DNA from: Amaranthus tricolor
Lineage: Eukaryota > Streptophyta > Magnoliopsida > Caryophyllales > Amaranthaceae
Assembly: GCF_026212465.1 (NCBI RefSeq)
Contig: NC_080059.1
Coordinates: 10,591,311 to 10,655,310, forward strand
DNA: 64,000 nt
Direction of reading: 5' to 3'
In this document: positions 10,840 through 22,855 of the stretch, piece by piece
Layout of the letters: each line of letters begins with the position of its first letter
Numbering within the stretch: the stretch's first letter is position 1
Notes under the pieces: generated by a model
The model's database searches: none
What the model was told of the DNA's origin: nothing
What the model saw: the letters and a program-made list of their open reading frames with translations, nothing else
Program-made: the position numbers and the translations under genes

Positions 10840-13040
10840 TCTGTCTTCTATTCAAGTGTGCTCTGTTATTTCTTCTCAATCTCGTTCACTCTGTACAGTA
10901 TTCTTTTGGCTGATTTACTGAGACCAACCAACGCCCAAGGGGCGGGGAACTTTCACCTTGAATCATCACACCAATTATTGATGAAAAATTCTCATTTGAT
11001 GTGAACTTGTTTGATATATAATGCTTTGAATTGAGGGGTATGAATTTCAATTATACTTGTGTGTATTAACCCCAATTTGTTCAAAAGGCCGTTTCATCGT
11101 GAGATGATTTCAATAGGATCAGCTCAAACTATTTAAAAAAACTACTTTCTGTACAAGTATGAATTGAAATTTCATTGCTTTTTTATTAATTTTTTTTTAA
11201 TAGGCTACTTGTATGGGCCCATCTCATAGTAAGACGGTCTCATATAAGACTTGTTGATTATTTCAAATATACTTGTGTGTATTAACCGAATTTGTTCAAT
11301 GATATTCTGTATCGTCGGTTAGCTGGCTTATACGTTTTGCATCAACCCAAATTTATATGACAGTCGGCTACAAGTTATCAGGGTGGTGGATGATAGGACG
11401 GTATAGCAGACTCACCAGCCCACACCACAGTTCTTTGTTGTTGGTCGCCGTACAAGTTGTCGTACACCAAAATAAGGACGAAAAATTGAAATAATTAAGG
11501 CTTTTTTTAATAAAAAACTAAAGGTGAAATTTTATATGCTGACTCTGAGTTTTTGGTTGTTTCACAAATATTTTTAAATCTGTGTGGTGATTTTGAACTT
11601 TTCATTTTTCTATGTAATAAACAAAATGTTAAGTTTTTGGTTACATTAAGTATTTATTTTGAAATATGTGCTCAATTAGGATGATTACAATGTTTGCTTT
11701 TTTGTCTAAAAAAGTTTGAATGACTCAAAATAAGTTGATTACTTTATTTATAATAGTTTATTTTATTTAAATAAATTCTAAATGATCATTAAAAATTTGT
11801 ATAAGTATAATTTTAAGGCTAGATTAGATTAAAAATTTTAGTAAGAAGTATTATTAGCTAAAGTAAGTATTTTATTAAAATATTTAGTATTTATATACTT
11901 TTTTCAAACGAAATAGTATTTTTTTTTTCTTGGGTCATTCTTTAAAAATTTTATTTATACGTATCTCCATACTAAGCTCTATGCATTGCATAGACATTAA
12001 AACTAATATGCTAATTATTTGTATTGATTGGGAGACATTAAAACTAATATGCTAATTATTTGTATTGATTGGGTTACTCAATCCATGTACAGGGAACATT
12101 TCACGGTGAAACTATCTCATACATGAATGTAGAGCTGTTCATTTGGATCATTGGGTAAATTTCGGATTAAGTATTTCGGGTCGGTTCAAAATGAGTCTTG
12201 TGTCCAAATTGGTTTTTACATAATTTTAATTTAATTTTAAATTCAAGTCAAGTCGGAATCGATTACAAGGTCAGATAATATATTAAATCATCGGGTTTGT
12301 TTTGAACACTACGAATTTGTGATCTAAATTTGAAGTTCTTTATTACACATTCATTCATTGTATATGGCATGCGTGCACCAATAAACCATGAAATAGAAGC
12401 CAGCTAGTATCCTTTTCCATGTCATTTAGCCTAATTTATTTTTGATACGCTATTAAGAAATTAAATATAATGAGATATTTAGAAACAAAAAAATAAAAAT
12501 AGAGAGCAATAATAGCGAGGCCATATTCAAATACAAAAATAAGATAAATTTATTAGATGAATTAAAATCAGTGGCGGAGCTACCTTAGAGCCTACAGGGT
12601 CACGTGCTTGTAAGCATTTTAAAAAAAAATTTCAAAGTAGACTATTCTATTAGTAAGAGTAAAAGTGTAAAATTAATGTTGAAGTTTTTTTATGATAAAT
12701 ACTCCCTCATTTTATTAATTTTTGCTTGTTTATTTATTTCATCTTATTTTTTAATTAGATTAGTTGATTTATTTTGTTTTATTTCCTTTTATGATATGTC
12801 GCATTTAAAATTTTAGCAAATAAGAGTAAAATAGTTATTAATTTTACAAATGAAACACTGTCGAAATTTCGTTTATTAGTTAGTGCTCCCTGGGACTCCG
12901 AACTTTGATCCACTGATTAAAAATGAACAATGAGGCAAATGTAGTAGGACAAAAAAATAACTAAGTAATACTTGGCTATATATATGTATAACCATACAAC
13001 TAAAATTTCCTCTCAAATAGAGGAAGATAGAAAGAATAAC
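10840..13040. other. Intergenic region, AIG2-like to GDSL lipase
   Basis: It contains the AIG2-like 3' untranslated region and a decayed element with AGACGGTCTC-like ends around 11088-11250. A perfect 41-bp tandem duplication lies at 11992-12032 and 12033-12073. Around 12125-12320 is GTTCATTTGGATCATTGGG..GGGTCGGTTC-type repeat DNA related to the element at 40521-41487. A further fragment near 12573 begins GTGGCGGAGCTACC. I see no additional gene. Confidence 0.6.
12974..12990 (+). promoter_or_regulatory. TATA box of the GDSL lipase gene
   Basis: GGCTATATATATGTATA lies 50-67 bp upstream of the ATG at 13041. An in-frame ATG at 12984 falls inside this TATA stretch, so the start at 13041 (or 13065) is preferred. 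Confidence 0.6.
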
Positions 13041-15516
13041 ATGAGTATATTAAGGGCTACTCACATGAAAGGTTTTTCAACTATTTTCATCACTATATTA
13101 TTATTATTATTATTATTATCATTTTCATTTTCAATAAAAGAAGAAGCTTCAAATGTACAAGAAGTGCCATGTTTTTTCATATTTGGAGATTCACTTGTTG
13201 ATAATGGTAATAATAATTTATTAGATACCTTCGTTAAATCTAATTACTTGCCCTACGGTATTGACTTTCCTTTTGGACCCACCGGACGATTTAACAATGG
13301 TCGAACTGTTGTTGATGTTTTGGGTAAGTATCATTATCATACTCTTTTCCTCTTATTTCCTGTCGAGTTTGTGCCACTGAATTTACATAATTATTTTTTA
13401 TATTTCCTTAAGATTACTACTGATAGAATTGTCCCTTTTAATAGCAATCTCTTAAGAAAAAAAGTATTATTTTTTGACATAACCTTCTGTTGGATTGTAT
13501 AACATATCTTGAGGCATTAATCATTAGCTTAAACTTTTAATTGAGTTGGTTCATTGATATGGTATCAAAGGCCAAAATGACAAGAGGTCACAGATTCGAA
13601 TCTTAATCGCCCCTCGTTCAAAGTAGAATATTCAATGCCATGTATAATGAGAGTTTTTGTTGTACCCACACTTTTATCCTAAAGATTCTCGTGTGAAGGG
13701 GTATATTAGAGTATATAACATATTTTGAGACCTTAACCATCAATTTAAATTCTTAATTGAGTTGGTTCTTAATGCTAACCTTTGCCCAAATTATAAATAT
13801 ATCATTTAATTTGATTTTGTCCAAATTTGCAGCTGAATTACTAGGATTTACAAATTTTATTCCACCATTTTCAATTGCAAGTTTTAATGATTCAATAAAG
13901 GGTGTCAACTTTGCATCTGGAGCTGCTGGCATTAGAGATGATTCTGGCAGGTTTTTGGTACAAATTTCTTTAATATTTTCATTTACTCCTATTTGTTAAT
14001 GTGTTACTCTATTAAATTGAGTGATGTATAAACAACTTATATGAGCAATAATCTCAAATAAAGTTTTATAAATTTATTTTTCATTAAATTTTTTTATATT
14101 TATTGGCTTAAAAGCCAACCATAATAAAATTATCCGATAAATGAAATAGTTTCACATAATCTAACAACAATTAATGTTCTTAGGGGTGGAGCAAAAACTC
14201 ATTGTCTTGAGGTCTTGTTTATTTTACTCTCTCCATCCCACAAATTTCTTTTCATTTTTCTTTTTTAGTCGGTCTAATAAATTTTACTATATTTTTATTT
14301 TTAGTTATAAATCACACTTTCTCTTTAATTTTCATATACACTTTTATAACACTTTTGTATCGTATTCACACATTTAAATTATATTTTTTTCTTATCCATA
14401 TATTTCTTCTACTTTCCTATAAATCACACTTTTAACCTACTTTTATCCCTTTTTCTAATTTTCTCAAAATTTTGTCTTGTACATATATTTTTAATATTTG
14501 GAGCTGTAACTCAGTTAATCAAACTAAATACTTTTGTGGCCCTTTTGGTAATTAGAACTAAATTGTGAGAATAGAAATGATTTGCAATATAAATTTTCAT
14601 GAATACATATCATCATGTTATTCTCATGGTAATAAAAGTTTAATTATAAAAAAGTTTTTTCTTATAAATTTTCATTACCACTTAATACCACATTTTCAAA
14701 TGGTGATACATTTTCTATTAAACTTGTTAAGAGATATTCCTACCAAATTCATACTAACTTATTTCCACCATTTAATATCGATTACCAAACAAGCTATTAA
14801 AGTAATTTGAGACCTTATACGATTAAATATCTTATACATGTGGAGAATCATTAAGTATTTATTTTGAAATTGACAAAGGTAATTAATTAAAAAAAAAAAA
14901 ACCTTGTAGGGAGTAAATATTCCAATGAATGGACAAATAAACAACTTTGCAATAGTAGTTGATAGAATGAGGGAGTATTTTGGTGGGAATTGGAAGAATT
15001 TCCAAAATCATATTAGCAAATGTATTGTTTATTCTGGAATGGGAAACAATGACTACCTCAACAACCTTTTGGTTCCTCAGTGGCTCAATTCTTCTTCTTC
15101 AACCCAATTTTCTCCTCAACAGTATACTGACATACTCATCCAACAATATTCACGTCAACTTAAGGTTTGTATTTTCATTTTTCATCAATTTAATTATTCC
15201 TCATATTTTTGTATTTTCATTTTATTATTATTACTCTCTCACTTTCTTTTTATTTGTCCACTTTAAGTTTTTTCTCTTTAGGAGAGAAAAATAATTTTGA
15301 TTTTTGAAGTATTTATTGAAGATAAAATATATATTTATGTGAGATCTTATTATATTTGTTTTGGTTCAAAGAATTTTAGTATATAATTTTGACTATTTTT
15401 TATGATGCCTAATTAGAGATATTGCAGCTCAAAATTTGCTTTGAAATGCATATATAAAAAGTAAAATGGACAAACAAGAATGAATGAAGGGATAATAATA
15501 ATAATAATAATAATAA

Positions 15517-15559
<43 letters not shown>

Positions 15560-18500
15560 GTCGTGCATATTGTAATCCCAATCCCCAACTGCTTGGCAAA
15601 TCTAAAATCATGGGTGTTTAATTTTAAATTGATCTAATTAACAGAAATCGAGTATAATTCAAGTTGACTCGGAATAACATGTATATTATAAAAATTATAT
15701 CATATTGTCAAAATATTTGCATATGCACAAGGACAATTAACCTAATTCAAGATATAAGGGGCCAAACTAGTATTTAGAATTGGGGGTCAAATAATCGATT
15801 TACTAGCAAAAGATTATATAAAAACTAGTTAAACTATGATAATTTTAAAATCATATAGATTTGAAACGAACTTAAATAATATCAAAAAAATCGTTTTCAA
15901 CATACTAGTTGAAGCTTTCCGATTATTATTATCTCTTTTGAAAAAATTAACGGTCCGTTTGGTTACTAGTACTAAATGGTGGTAATAAGAATGATTAATA
16001 GAGTAAAATTTCATCAAACGTTTCATATCATTCCCATGGTAATGAAACTTATGGTAATGAAACTTTGATCACAAAAAAGTCTTTTTGTTTACAAATTTTC
16101 ATCATCACCTAATACTAACTCTCTCAATGGTAATGCATTGGAATGAATTTTATGAAGAAAATGAGATGATTGAAGTTGGACAAGTATAGCTATAAAGGTA
16201 GCCAATAGATTTTTCAACTAAAATTACACTAGTTTTTCATTCCCATTACCACCGTTTTTTACTACCTACTAAACGGGCCGTAAGTGTTTTGACTCCTTAC
16301 AAAAAAGAATGGTAGATGTTACTCTTGGTTTTTGCTTTAGTTCAATTACTAGATAATCCCCATGCGATGCACGGTTTTTTCTCATTTTAATGTAAAAAAA
16401 CAAATAAATTGAATAAGTCCGGCATAATATTACATTAATATAAATTAATTCTTAATGCACATTTTATTACATTCATGAAAAATGAAATTAAAACTTTTTT
16501 TATAGTTATCATTATAATAATGATAAAGCAGTGGACCATTATAAATTGTATCGATAATATAATTAGCATTTTAGTGAATTTTTTTAAAGTATATTTAAAA
16601 ATAATATAATTAATTTGCAAATAAATGAATGTTTTTTTAAATAAATATAGATCAATGGTGCTTTGTGATTTAAATATCAAAGATAATAATTTGTGCATCT
16701 TTATTATATACTACAATTTATTACATTGTTTTCAAATTTAATAGTACATATTATAGTCCCAACTAAAGTTTTTAATGATGGTCAAACTAATCATCTTATA
16801 ATTATCCTTAACATTTAAGATTCCTAGAGTCATCTTTATTCAATGATATCATCTTTGCTTAAAGGAGGGAAAAAAATCTCATGAGAAGATGACAACTCAT
16901 CAATTTTTTGAGTTGCTTATGTCAGCTGTGTTTTGTTTTAGTATATTATATAGACTAGTTTTAATTTTAGTAGTTTTACCTTGTTTTAGTTCACCGAGGG
17001 ACTCTTTGACCGCACTCTCCTTTATGGTTATGAGTTGTCATTTTCTCTTCCCAGAACCTTATCATAGTTTTCCTATGAGCGGGATAAATTGGGTATGATG
17101 ATGATGACGACTTTGTTTTAGTTCAATTACCATGTATAAAATAAAGAGGTTTCAATAATCATTTATCAAAACACAAAGAAAGTCGAGAAAAGAACTGGAC
17201 TAGATAAAAATCAAACTTATGACCTCGATACTTAGTAGTTAGTTCAAGTAAGAAGGTAGAGTATTATTTTCTACTTATATTCCTTTTAAAATTAAAAATA
17301 CAATTCAAATTGATATTAAACATAGACTCATTTATCACGCTAGGATAGTCTTGATCTTGAATCATGTGTTTCATGATGTGTTTTAGTTGCGTAAGAAAGT
17401 ACATAATGTAGGAATATAAAGTTGAAATTTGCAAAAATTATGGACAAACAAAATATTTTTCTATAAAACAACCAAACTAATCTTCAAAACAAAAATTGCG
17501 TGATATATATACACATAAGTTCCCGTTCAAAATGTTAAACATCAAATATTATCATTGATTTTAATTAACAATTTTATATATTATATTATTTAATTCTTAA
17601 AGTCTAAAAGTCTATCGCTATCGCAATACGAATCAAAATTCAATCAAACGCGAAAATAGGCTTTAACTCGATGTCGGATCCGTATTTGTATACTAACAAA
17701 TCAGACTCACAGATATCTGAATCTAGATAGGGATCCTCCCTTAAAAACAGATCTAAATTAAGGTCAATTTAGAACCAGTTTAGATTCGGCCCTTTGCCAT
17801 CCTTAGTTGTAACAAACACATTTTAACATTTAAATAAGAAATAAAATCTTTATTGTTCATAAATTGTACCTATTAAGTTTTTTTTGGATTGGAGGGTAGG
17901 GTGAAAAATCCTATAGCCAACAAGGAAAAATAATTAATCTTTCTTTTAGATGGTGAAATTAGAATTATTGTCACGCACTAAGGTGAAAAGAATTAATAGC
18001 CCTCAACCATTAGACTAGTACATGATTCTCATAAAATGTTGTTATGAACTTTCTTTTTGTGTTGTCCATATCATTATCATCATTATACTCAGTGTATCCC
18101 GCTCATAGAAATCTATGATCTGGGTCTGGGGGAGGGAAAAAAGGCAGCGACTCCCACCCATAAAGAAGAGCGTGTCAAGGAACCAACTCAACCAAAAGCT
18201 TAAGTTGATGGTTCAGGCACCAAGATATAGTGTCCAAGCCGATGGTTCGATCAAAAATTGAAAATAGTAGGTCTGATAAGAATGATGTTTCTACCCTAAT
18301 TGATTACTCCCACATGCGAACTTGATGGGGTTCACATGTGAGGGGGGGTGTTGGGATAGTTTATCCCATATTGACAAATTAAAGATGGTGTGCACACTTT
18401 ATAAGCTATTAAAGACCTTCCTCCCGTTGCCATATGGTTTTAGGATGATATATATCTCATTGGCATATCTATTATGTGCACCTTGTGTTTCCCGTTAATA

Positions 18501-20429
18501 TTCTGGCATTTACAATAAGTCCAATCTAATTTAACAGAGCGTACCCAAAGAGTACCTTAACTCGAAAAAGATGGTATTATCATTTGTTTTGTCCATCTTC
18601 ATTAATTATTAATATCATTATCATTTGTTTATTCATTAGATAAATGTTTTCGTTCGACACATACACATGTTTGACTAAAAAATAAATTCATAGGTTTTGT
18701 ATAGGCTTGGAATTAGAAAGGTGATTGTTACTGCAATTGGACAAATTGGATGCATACCTATCATGAAATATATGAATGGGTCCCACTATTATTGTAATGA
18801 GAATCTTAACTATTATGCGAAGATATTTAATTCAGCCTTACGAGGCCTTGTTGATAAATTTAATTATGGTCACCTGCCTGGAGCCAAGTTTGTGTACTTG
18901 GATCTTTTTCAAGGGGGCGTAGAATTAATCGAGAATAAATCATTATACGGTATGTATCTTCACGCAATTTTACTTTATTTGTCCATTTAAATTTTACATT
19001 ATTTAAGCCGCTCGATATATCACTCAACCCCATGCATCAAATCTACCTAAAAATATAGCTTATCCAATATGACGTGTGCAACTTGTTAGTAGGGTGTTTG
19101 GCAATTGGCTGTTTTTTAGTTAGCTTATTTGACCAATTAAAAGTGTTGGTTGTTTTTGTTGGCTTTTTAATTAGCTGCAAAGTTAGCTGTTTGTAGAGAC
19201 GTTTGGTAAATTTAAATATTGGTTGTTGGCTATTTATTAGAGAAAAAGTGGGCCAACAAGCCAACCAACAAGAAAACTTGCTAGAGCAATTTTTTCATTT
19301 TGACTTAAAAGTCAGCTTTTCAACTGCTTTAAAAGTCATTTACCAAATACTTTTTTTGTTGTTTGATTAACCAATAAGTCAAAGCCAATCAAAAAGCTAA
19401 GTCAAAAGCCATAAACCAAACATTCCCAATTGACTTGGATAAGCTCGAGTTTTACCTGCTTCATGTCTCAGGTAAATGTAAAATCCAATTAACTTGATCA
19501 CCTTATATTAACTATTTTTTTAAAAGTATAATCAAGTTAAAACGACCACACCTGATATTAACTCGATCCAAATCTAGCTTAGTGTTGACTTGATTTAGAT
19601 TTGAGCATGAGATGGCAACTAGTAGCGGACTAGTGACTGATGGTTGGCCTTGTCCCACTTTATAATTTATTTTAGCTCTTCGTTTAGTTACTATGTACAC
19701 TGATTTTATTGTCAACAAAACTTAATTCCTCAATAAAATTATACAGCTCTCACCTAAACACATTTTTTGTAATATTGATATATTGATATGGTAGTTTTCG
19801 GCCAGTTGCCCTACTTATTCTCGGGTCAAAACATTAGATGATTTGACACTAATCACCAAATTTGACACCATCTAACTTAAAAAAGAGTTTGATCGAATAA
19901 GTATGATATGTGGTAGCTGTGGAGCAAAAATGACTCGACATTAATTATTTTCAGGCTCTAAAATTTCAAAAGATAAAGTATGATATAAGTAGCCGTAGAT
20001 CAAAACTGCGCAATAATTCTTAAAATTTTACGCCTCAAAATTAAGTAATTAAAGTAAAAAGGGTAATTATAGATAAAACAGACATAAATTAAAATGACCT
20101 CTATGTTATTAAACGTACATATAATATTATACGTATATTCCGAGAATGCAAACATGCACCTTACACATGTGGAGAAGGTAAGAATTAATATTATGATGCA
20201 TGAATTTTCAGGTTTAGAGGTAGTAGATAAAGGATGTTGTGGAGAGGGGACATACCTTTGGAAGTTGACATGCTTTCCATGGCAAACTCCTTGTGCAGAT
20301 CGGCAAAAGTACTTCTATTGGGATGGATATCACCCAACTGAAGTGGTTCATGCAATAATTGCCAATAAAGCATACACCTCCAATTTGTATTCTTACCCAA
20401 TTAACATAAAGGATTTAGCAATGCTCTAA
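13041..20429 (+). CDS. GDSL esterase/lipase (SGNH hydrolase), secreted
   Basis: Five exons: 13041-13323, 13833-13957, 14910-15164, 18694-18949 and 20212-20429, giving 378 aa. A hydrophobic leucine/serine-rich signal peptide occupies about residues 12-34. Block I is FFIFGDSLVDNGNNN with the nucleophilic Ser. Block II is the Gly in NFASGAAGI, block III is GMGNNDY (oxyanion Asn), and block V is WDGYHPTE, supplying the Asp and His. The C-terminal CCGEG motif typical of plant members is present. Exon 2 must use the donor GTACAA at 13958, because the earlier GTTTTT donor would create a stop in exon 3. The protein should be a secreted serine hydrolase acting on acyl esters, with the substrate unknown. 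The second ATG at 13065 would only trim the N-terminus. Intron 3 (3.5 kb) is swollen by transposable elements. Confidence 0.95.
13489..13773 (+). mobile_element. TRIM-like miniature LTR element
   Basis: A roughly 70-bp terminal repeat containing TATAACATATYTTGAG and TTAATTGAGTTGGTTC occurs at about 13489-13557 and about 13703-13773. Immediately after the first copy is TGGTATCAAAGGCC, a tRNA-Met-type primer-binding site. The internal region is only about 145 bp with no coding sequence. This is the layout of terminal-repeat retrotransposons in miniature. It lies within GDSL intron 1. A related copy is at 42348-43245. Confidence 0.65.
14535..14805. mobile_element. Tourist/hAT-like MITE, decayed
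   Basis: The left end CCTTTTGGTAATTAG and the right end CGATTACCAAACAAGC are approximate inverses. The interior TTCATTACCACTTAATACCA resembles the element at 15951-16280. Its boundaries are uncertain. It lies in GDSL intron 2. Confidence 0.4.
15234..15492. mobile_element. Stowaway-like MITE in GDSL intron 3
   Basis: It starts CTCTCTCACTTTC after TA and contains TTTATTTGTCCACTTTAA near the left end. The inverse GTAAAATGGACAAACAAG lies near the right end, and it ends AAGGGA before TA. The same family is seen at 55305-57003, where it is interrupted. Confidence 0.6.
15492..15560. repeat. Palindromic trinucleotide microsatellite (AAT)n-(ATT)n
   Basis: About eight AAT units are followed directly by about fourteen ATT units, so the strand can fold on itself. 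It abuts the right end of the preceding MITE. Confidence 0.9.
15951..16280. mobile_element. Tourist-like (PIF/Harbinger) MITE
   Basis: The left end is CGGTCCGTTTGGTTACTAGT and the right end is the inverse, CTACTAAACGGGCCG. Perfect TAA duplications lie at 15948-15950 and 16281-16283. The interior has ACTAAATGGTGGTAAT and ATTACCACCG close to the ends. The 330-bp size, TAA target site and GGNCCGTTTGG-type ends are characteristic. It lies within GDSL intron 3. Confidence 0.75.
16985..17112 (+). mobile_element. SINE-like 3' end
   Basis: The stretch TTTGACCGCACTCTCC, CTTCCCAGAACC and ATGAGCGGGATAAATTGGGT is followed by (ATG)n. It matches the reverse complement of 18078-18190 and part of 52379-52432. 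The CCCAGACC..GCGGGATACACTGGGT body with a trinucleotide tail is the usual shape of plant SINE 3' ends. A clear 5' pol III box was not located. Confidence 0.6.
18078..18190 (-). mobile_element. SINE-like 3' end, second copy
   Basis: Read on the minus strand it has GACACGCTCTTCTTTATGGG, CCCAGACCCAGATCATAG and ATGAGCGGGATACACTGAGT, then (ATG/ATA)n. It is the same family as 16985-17112, inserted in the opposite orientation within the same GDSL intron. Confidence 0.6.
18277..18536 (+). repeat. Dispersed repeat R1, copy 2
   Basis: It is the partner of 10236-10490, in the same orientation, about 150 bp upstream of GDSL exon 4. Both copies begin near AGAATGRYGTTTCTACCC and end near AATTTAAC. Confidence 0.75.
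19090..19430. mobile_element. hAT-like MITE in GDSL intron 4
   Basis: The left end is TAGGGTGTTTGGCAATTGGC and the right end is GCCATAAACCAAACATTCCC, its inverse in the GTTTGG core. The interior is rich in self-complementary segments such as AAAAGTCAGCTTTT and GGCTTGTTGG/CCAACAAGCC. Boundaries are accurate only to about 10 bp and the target duplication is unclear. Confidence 0.55.
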
Positions 20430-22391
20430 TAAGTTTTTATTCTTTTTTACTCATTCAGCTTTTACAATGTAATACTTTTCTTGTGGTTTGAAATGTACTC
20501 CACAGTGTAATACTTGTATTTTTTTACTCTAACAATATATGCGGATCAAGAAAAAAATGAGTAATATTACGAATAACTCATAAAAAATTATAAATGGGAT
20601 GTAAATTCTTGCTAATGGTAAGGTTTAATTCTTTGCATCTTGTGTAAAAGATGATTACCTATCTAACTCAATAAAGTTTATTTTCTAGTTTTTTATGCAG
20701 TATTATAAAAAAATTTAGTAATTTTAAGTGTCGTGCCTACCCAGACTAGCCATTAGATTCGCCCCTACTTAATAACCAAAATGAAAAGATTTGATTTCAT
20801 ATTAAGGCATGCTTATATTGTGGGTATAAATAAAAGTCAAACTATACAAATAAAGGAAAGCAGAGTGGTTTTTAAAATGGAGAATTTAGAATATAATGGT
20901 ATGTGAAAGATAAAAAAAAGAAAGATGAACAACCTTATTTTGGGGAGGAGGAAAATATTTCCCCTCCATTCCGATAGGGTAAATATTTACCCCAAAATGA
21001 GGAAACTAATGCTTCCATGTCATCTTCACCATCACTTTAGTACTATTTTTTACCTTTGACAATAACATTATTCTTTTAGTTTTTGACTCTAATAACCTTG
21101 TTTTTTTAATTTGACTTTTATTTCCTCTATAAATATTTACTCTTAGTACATATATAACAGTATGAGTGTATGACCTAAGTGTCAATTTATCTTACTTATT
21201 CATACAATCTTAAAGGCATGTTTATTTGTTGATACTAAATAATGTTGATATTGTAACGTAAATTTAATGTGATTTAATTAGAAAATTGCTTGATAAAATT
21301 TAAGATCATATTTATCCCATTATCTATTCTAATTTTTTTCTTCATAAAATATTCCAATATATATTATCACCTGAGCAAGTGATATTAAATGTTTAAGTCA
21401 ATGACTATATATCACACTTTAGGGATGGATATAGAACTTTTGTCTAAGATACCAAAATGTTCTTTTCTCTTTACTAATAAACAAAGTAGCCTTCAATAAA
21501 TACATGTAAAATATGACGAGTCTTGTTTATAAACAAGACTATTAACAGTTATAAAAATAATTTGTTCGTTAACATTATCACTAATAAGGAAATAATTGCG
21601 TACATCTTTTCCTTAAAACTCTAATTTAGACGGAAATTATTCTATTGTTGTATATAACCAAGAGGTTCCATGTTGAGACTATAATTCAAATGAAGATATC
21701 TTATGACATTTGAATATTGTAGTGTGTAATACTAATAGCTAATAAAATTAATAATTGATTGATATTAGAAAAAATTACCCAGAATAATTTAACATTTTAT
21801 TAATTTTTTTATAAAAATTTCAATTTTTGATTGACCATGAATAATCTTAATTATTGGATTAGTTACCCAAGAATATTATTGCTCAAATAGTAACCTATTT
21901 TTATAGGTTAACTTATAAAAAAATAATTAAATGAAATAATATTAGAAAAATATCAAGAATTAAGAGGAAAAAAAATCAAAAAAGCAAAAATTATCCCTCT
22001 CATTTCCAGCCCACTCTGATTACTCAGTGCCACCCCACATCGACCACCCATTGCAACTCCAGCTCGACCAGTGACCCTTTTCAGGCGAATTCCCATCTAA
22101 CAAGTAGTTCAATTCATCCAAATTCATCTCTAACAAAGTAAAAGATGTTATGTTCACTAGTCACTAGTCAAAGAAACTAATGTAACATTTATGATTTATA
22201 TGATAACAAAAAAAGTTACTATTGATAATAAATTAGATTTTGGCAAATAAGGCTAAATATTTGGAATAGAGGGAGTATAATTTAAAATATTTTTCCCTTA
22301 CAAAACTTACTCTTGTTTTATGACCTAATTTATTGATATAGTTTTCTATAATGTTGCAATATTAGAAATTAGAATTCTAACGTTTATCATT
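20430..22391. other. Intergenic region, GDSL lipase to MULE
   Basis: AT-rich sequence with no gene that I recognise. Polyadenylation-like AATAAA signals follow the GDSL stop. Around 21770-21960 are segments resembling GGAAAAATTACC..GAATAAT MULE-type MITE ends (compare 46250-46917). A short GC-richer patch at about 21995-22125 (CCACCCCACATCGACCACCC) has no open frame of note. Confidence 0.5.
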
Positions 22392-22510
22392 GAGTTTATT
22401 CCCAGAATATTGCCTGAAAAAAAAAAAAATTCCCACTTTACATAATTTGGGAAAGTATTTCCCACAATACCGTTCACGTGGAAAAGTGTTTTTTTTTATT
22501 TTTTCAGACA

Positions 22511-22642
22511 AAGCCGCCACTTGAGATGGCGGTTTGCCTTAAGCAGAAAAACGCCACATGAAGTGGCGGTTTGGTCAAGGCAAACCGCCATCTCATGTGG
22601 CGGTTTGGTCCCTGGTAAACCACCACTTCATGTGGCGGTTTG
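22511..22642. repeat. MULE left subterminal hairpin array
   Basis: Four imperfect palindromes in a row, each of the form (A)AACCGCCA-(C)TTCATG/ATCTCA-TGGCGGTTT, are separated by about 10-15 bp. The arms are 8-10 bp and very GC-rich compared with the surroundings. Confidence 0.85.
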
Positions 22643-22855
22643 CTTATGGCATTTTATTTATTTTTTTTCTTTCATTTTAAAATAGTGAATGCAACATGCA
22701 TTAAAGTAGTTCAATGCCATCTATTCCATAATAATCAATTACGAACCGACTTGTTTTGGAAAAAATAATTATGAAAATAATACAAAGATATATTACAATT
22801 ATGGAAACTCATACAAGAAGTTCAAGTCATATAAGAATATACAAAGTTTGTTAAA

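Noticed and set aside
12972..13040. An N-terminal extension of the GDSL protein starting upstream (in-frame ATG at 12984)
   Set aside because: It overlaps the TATA box and puts 19 hydrophilic residues before the signal peptide. The ATG at 13041 gives a normal secreted protein.
22511..22642. MicroRNA or other ncRNA precursor in the hairpin cluster
   Set aside because: The stems are only 8-10 bp and mirrored at the other end of a MULE, so subterminal transposon repeats explain them better.
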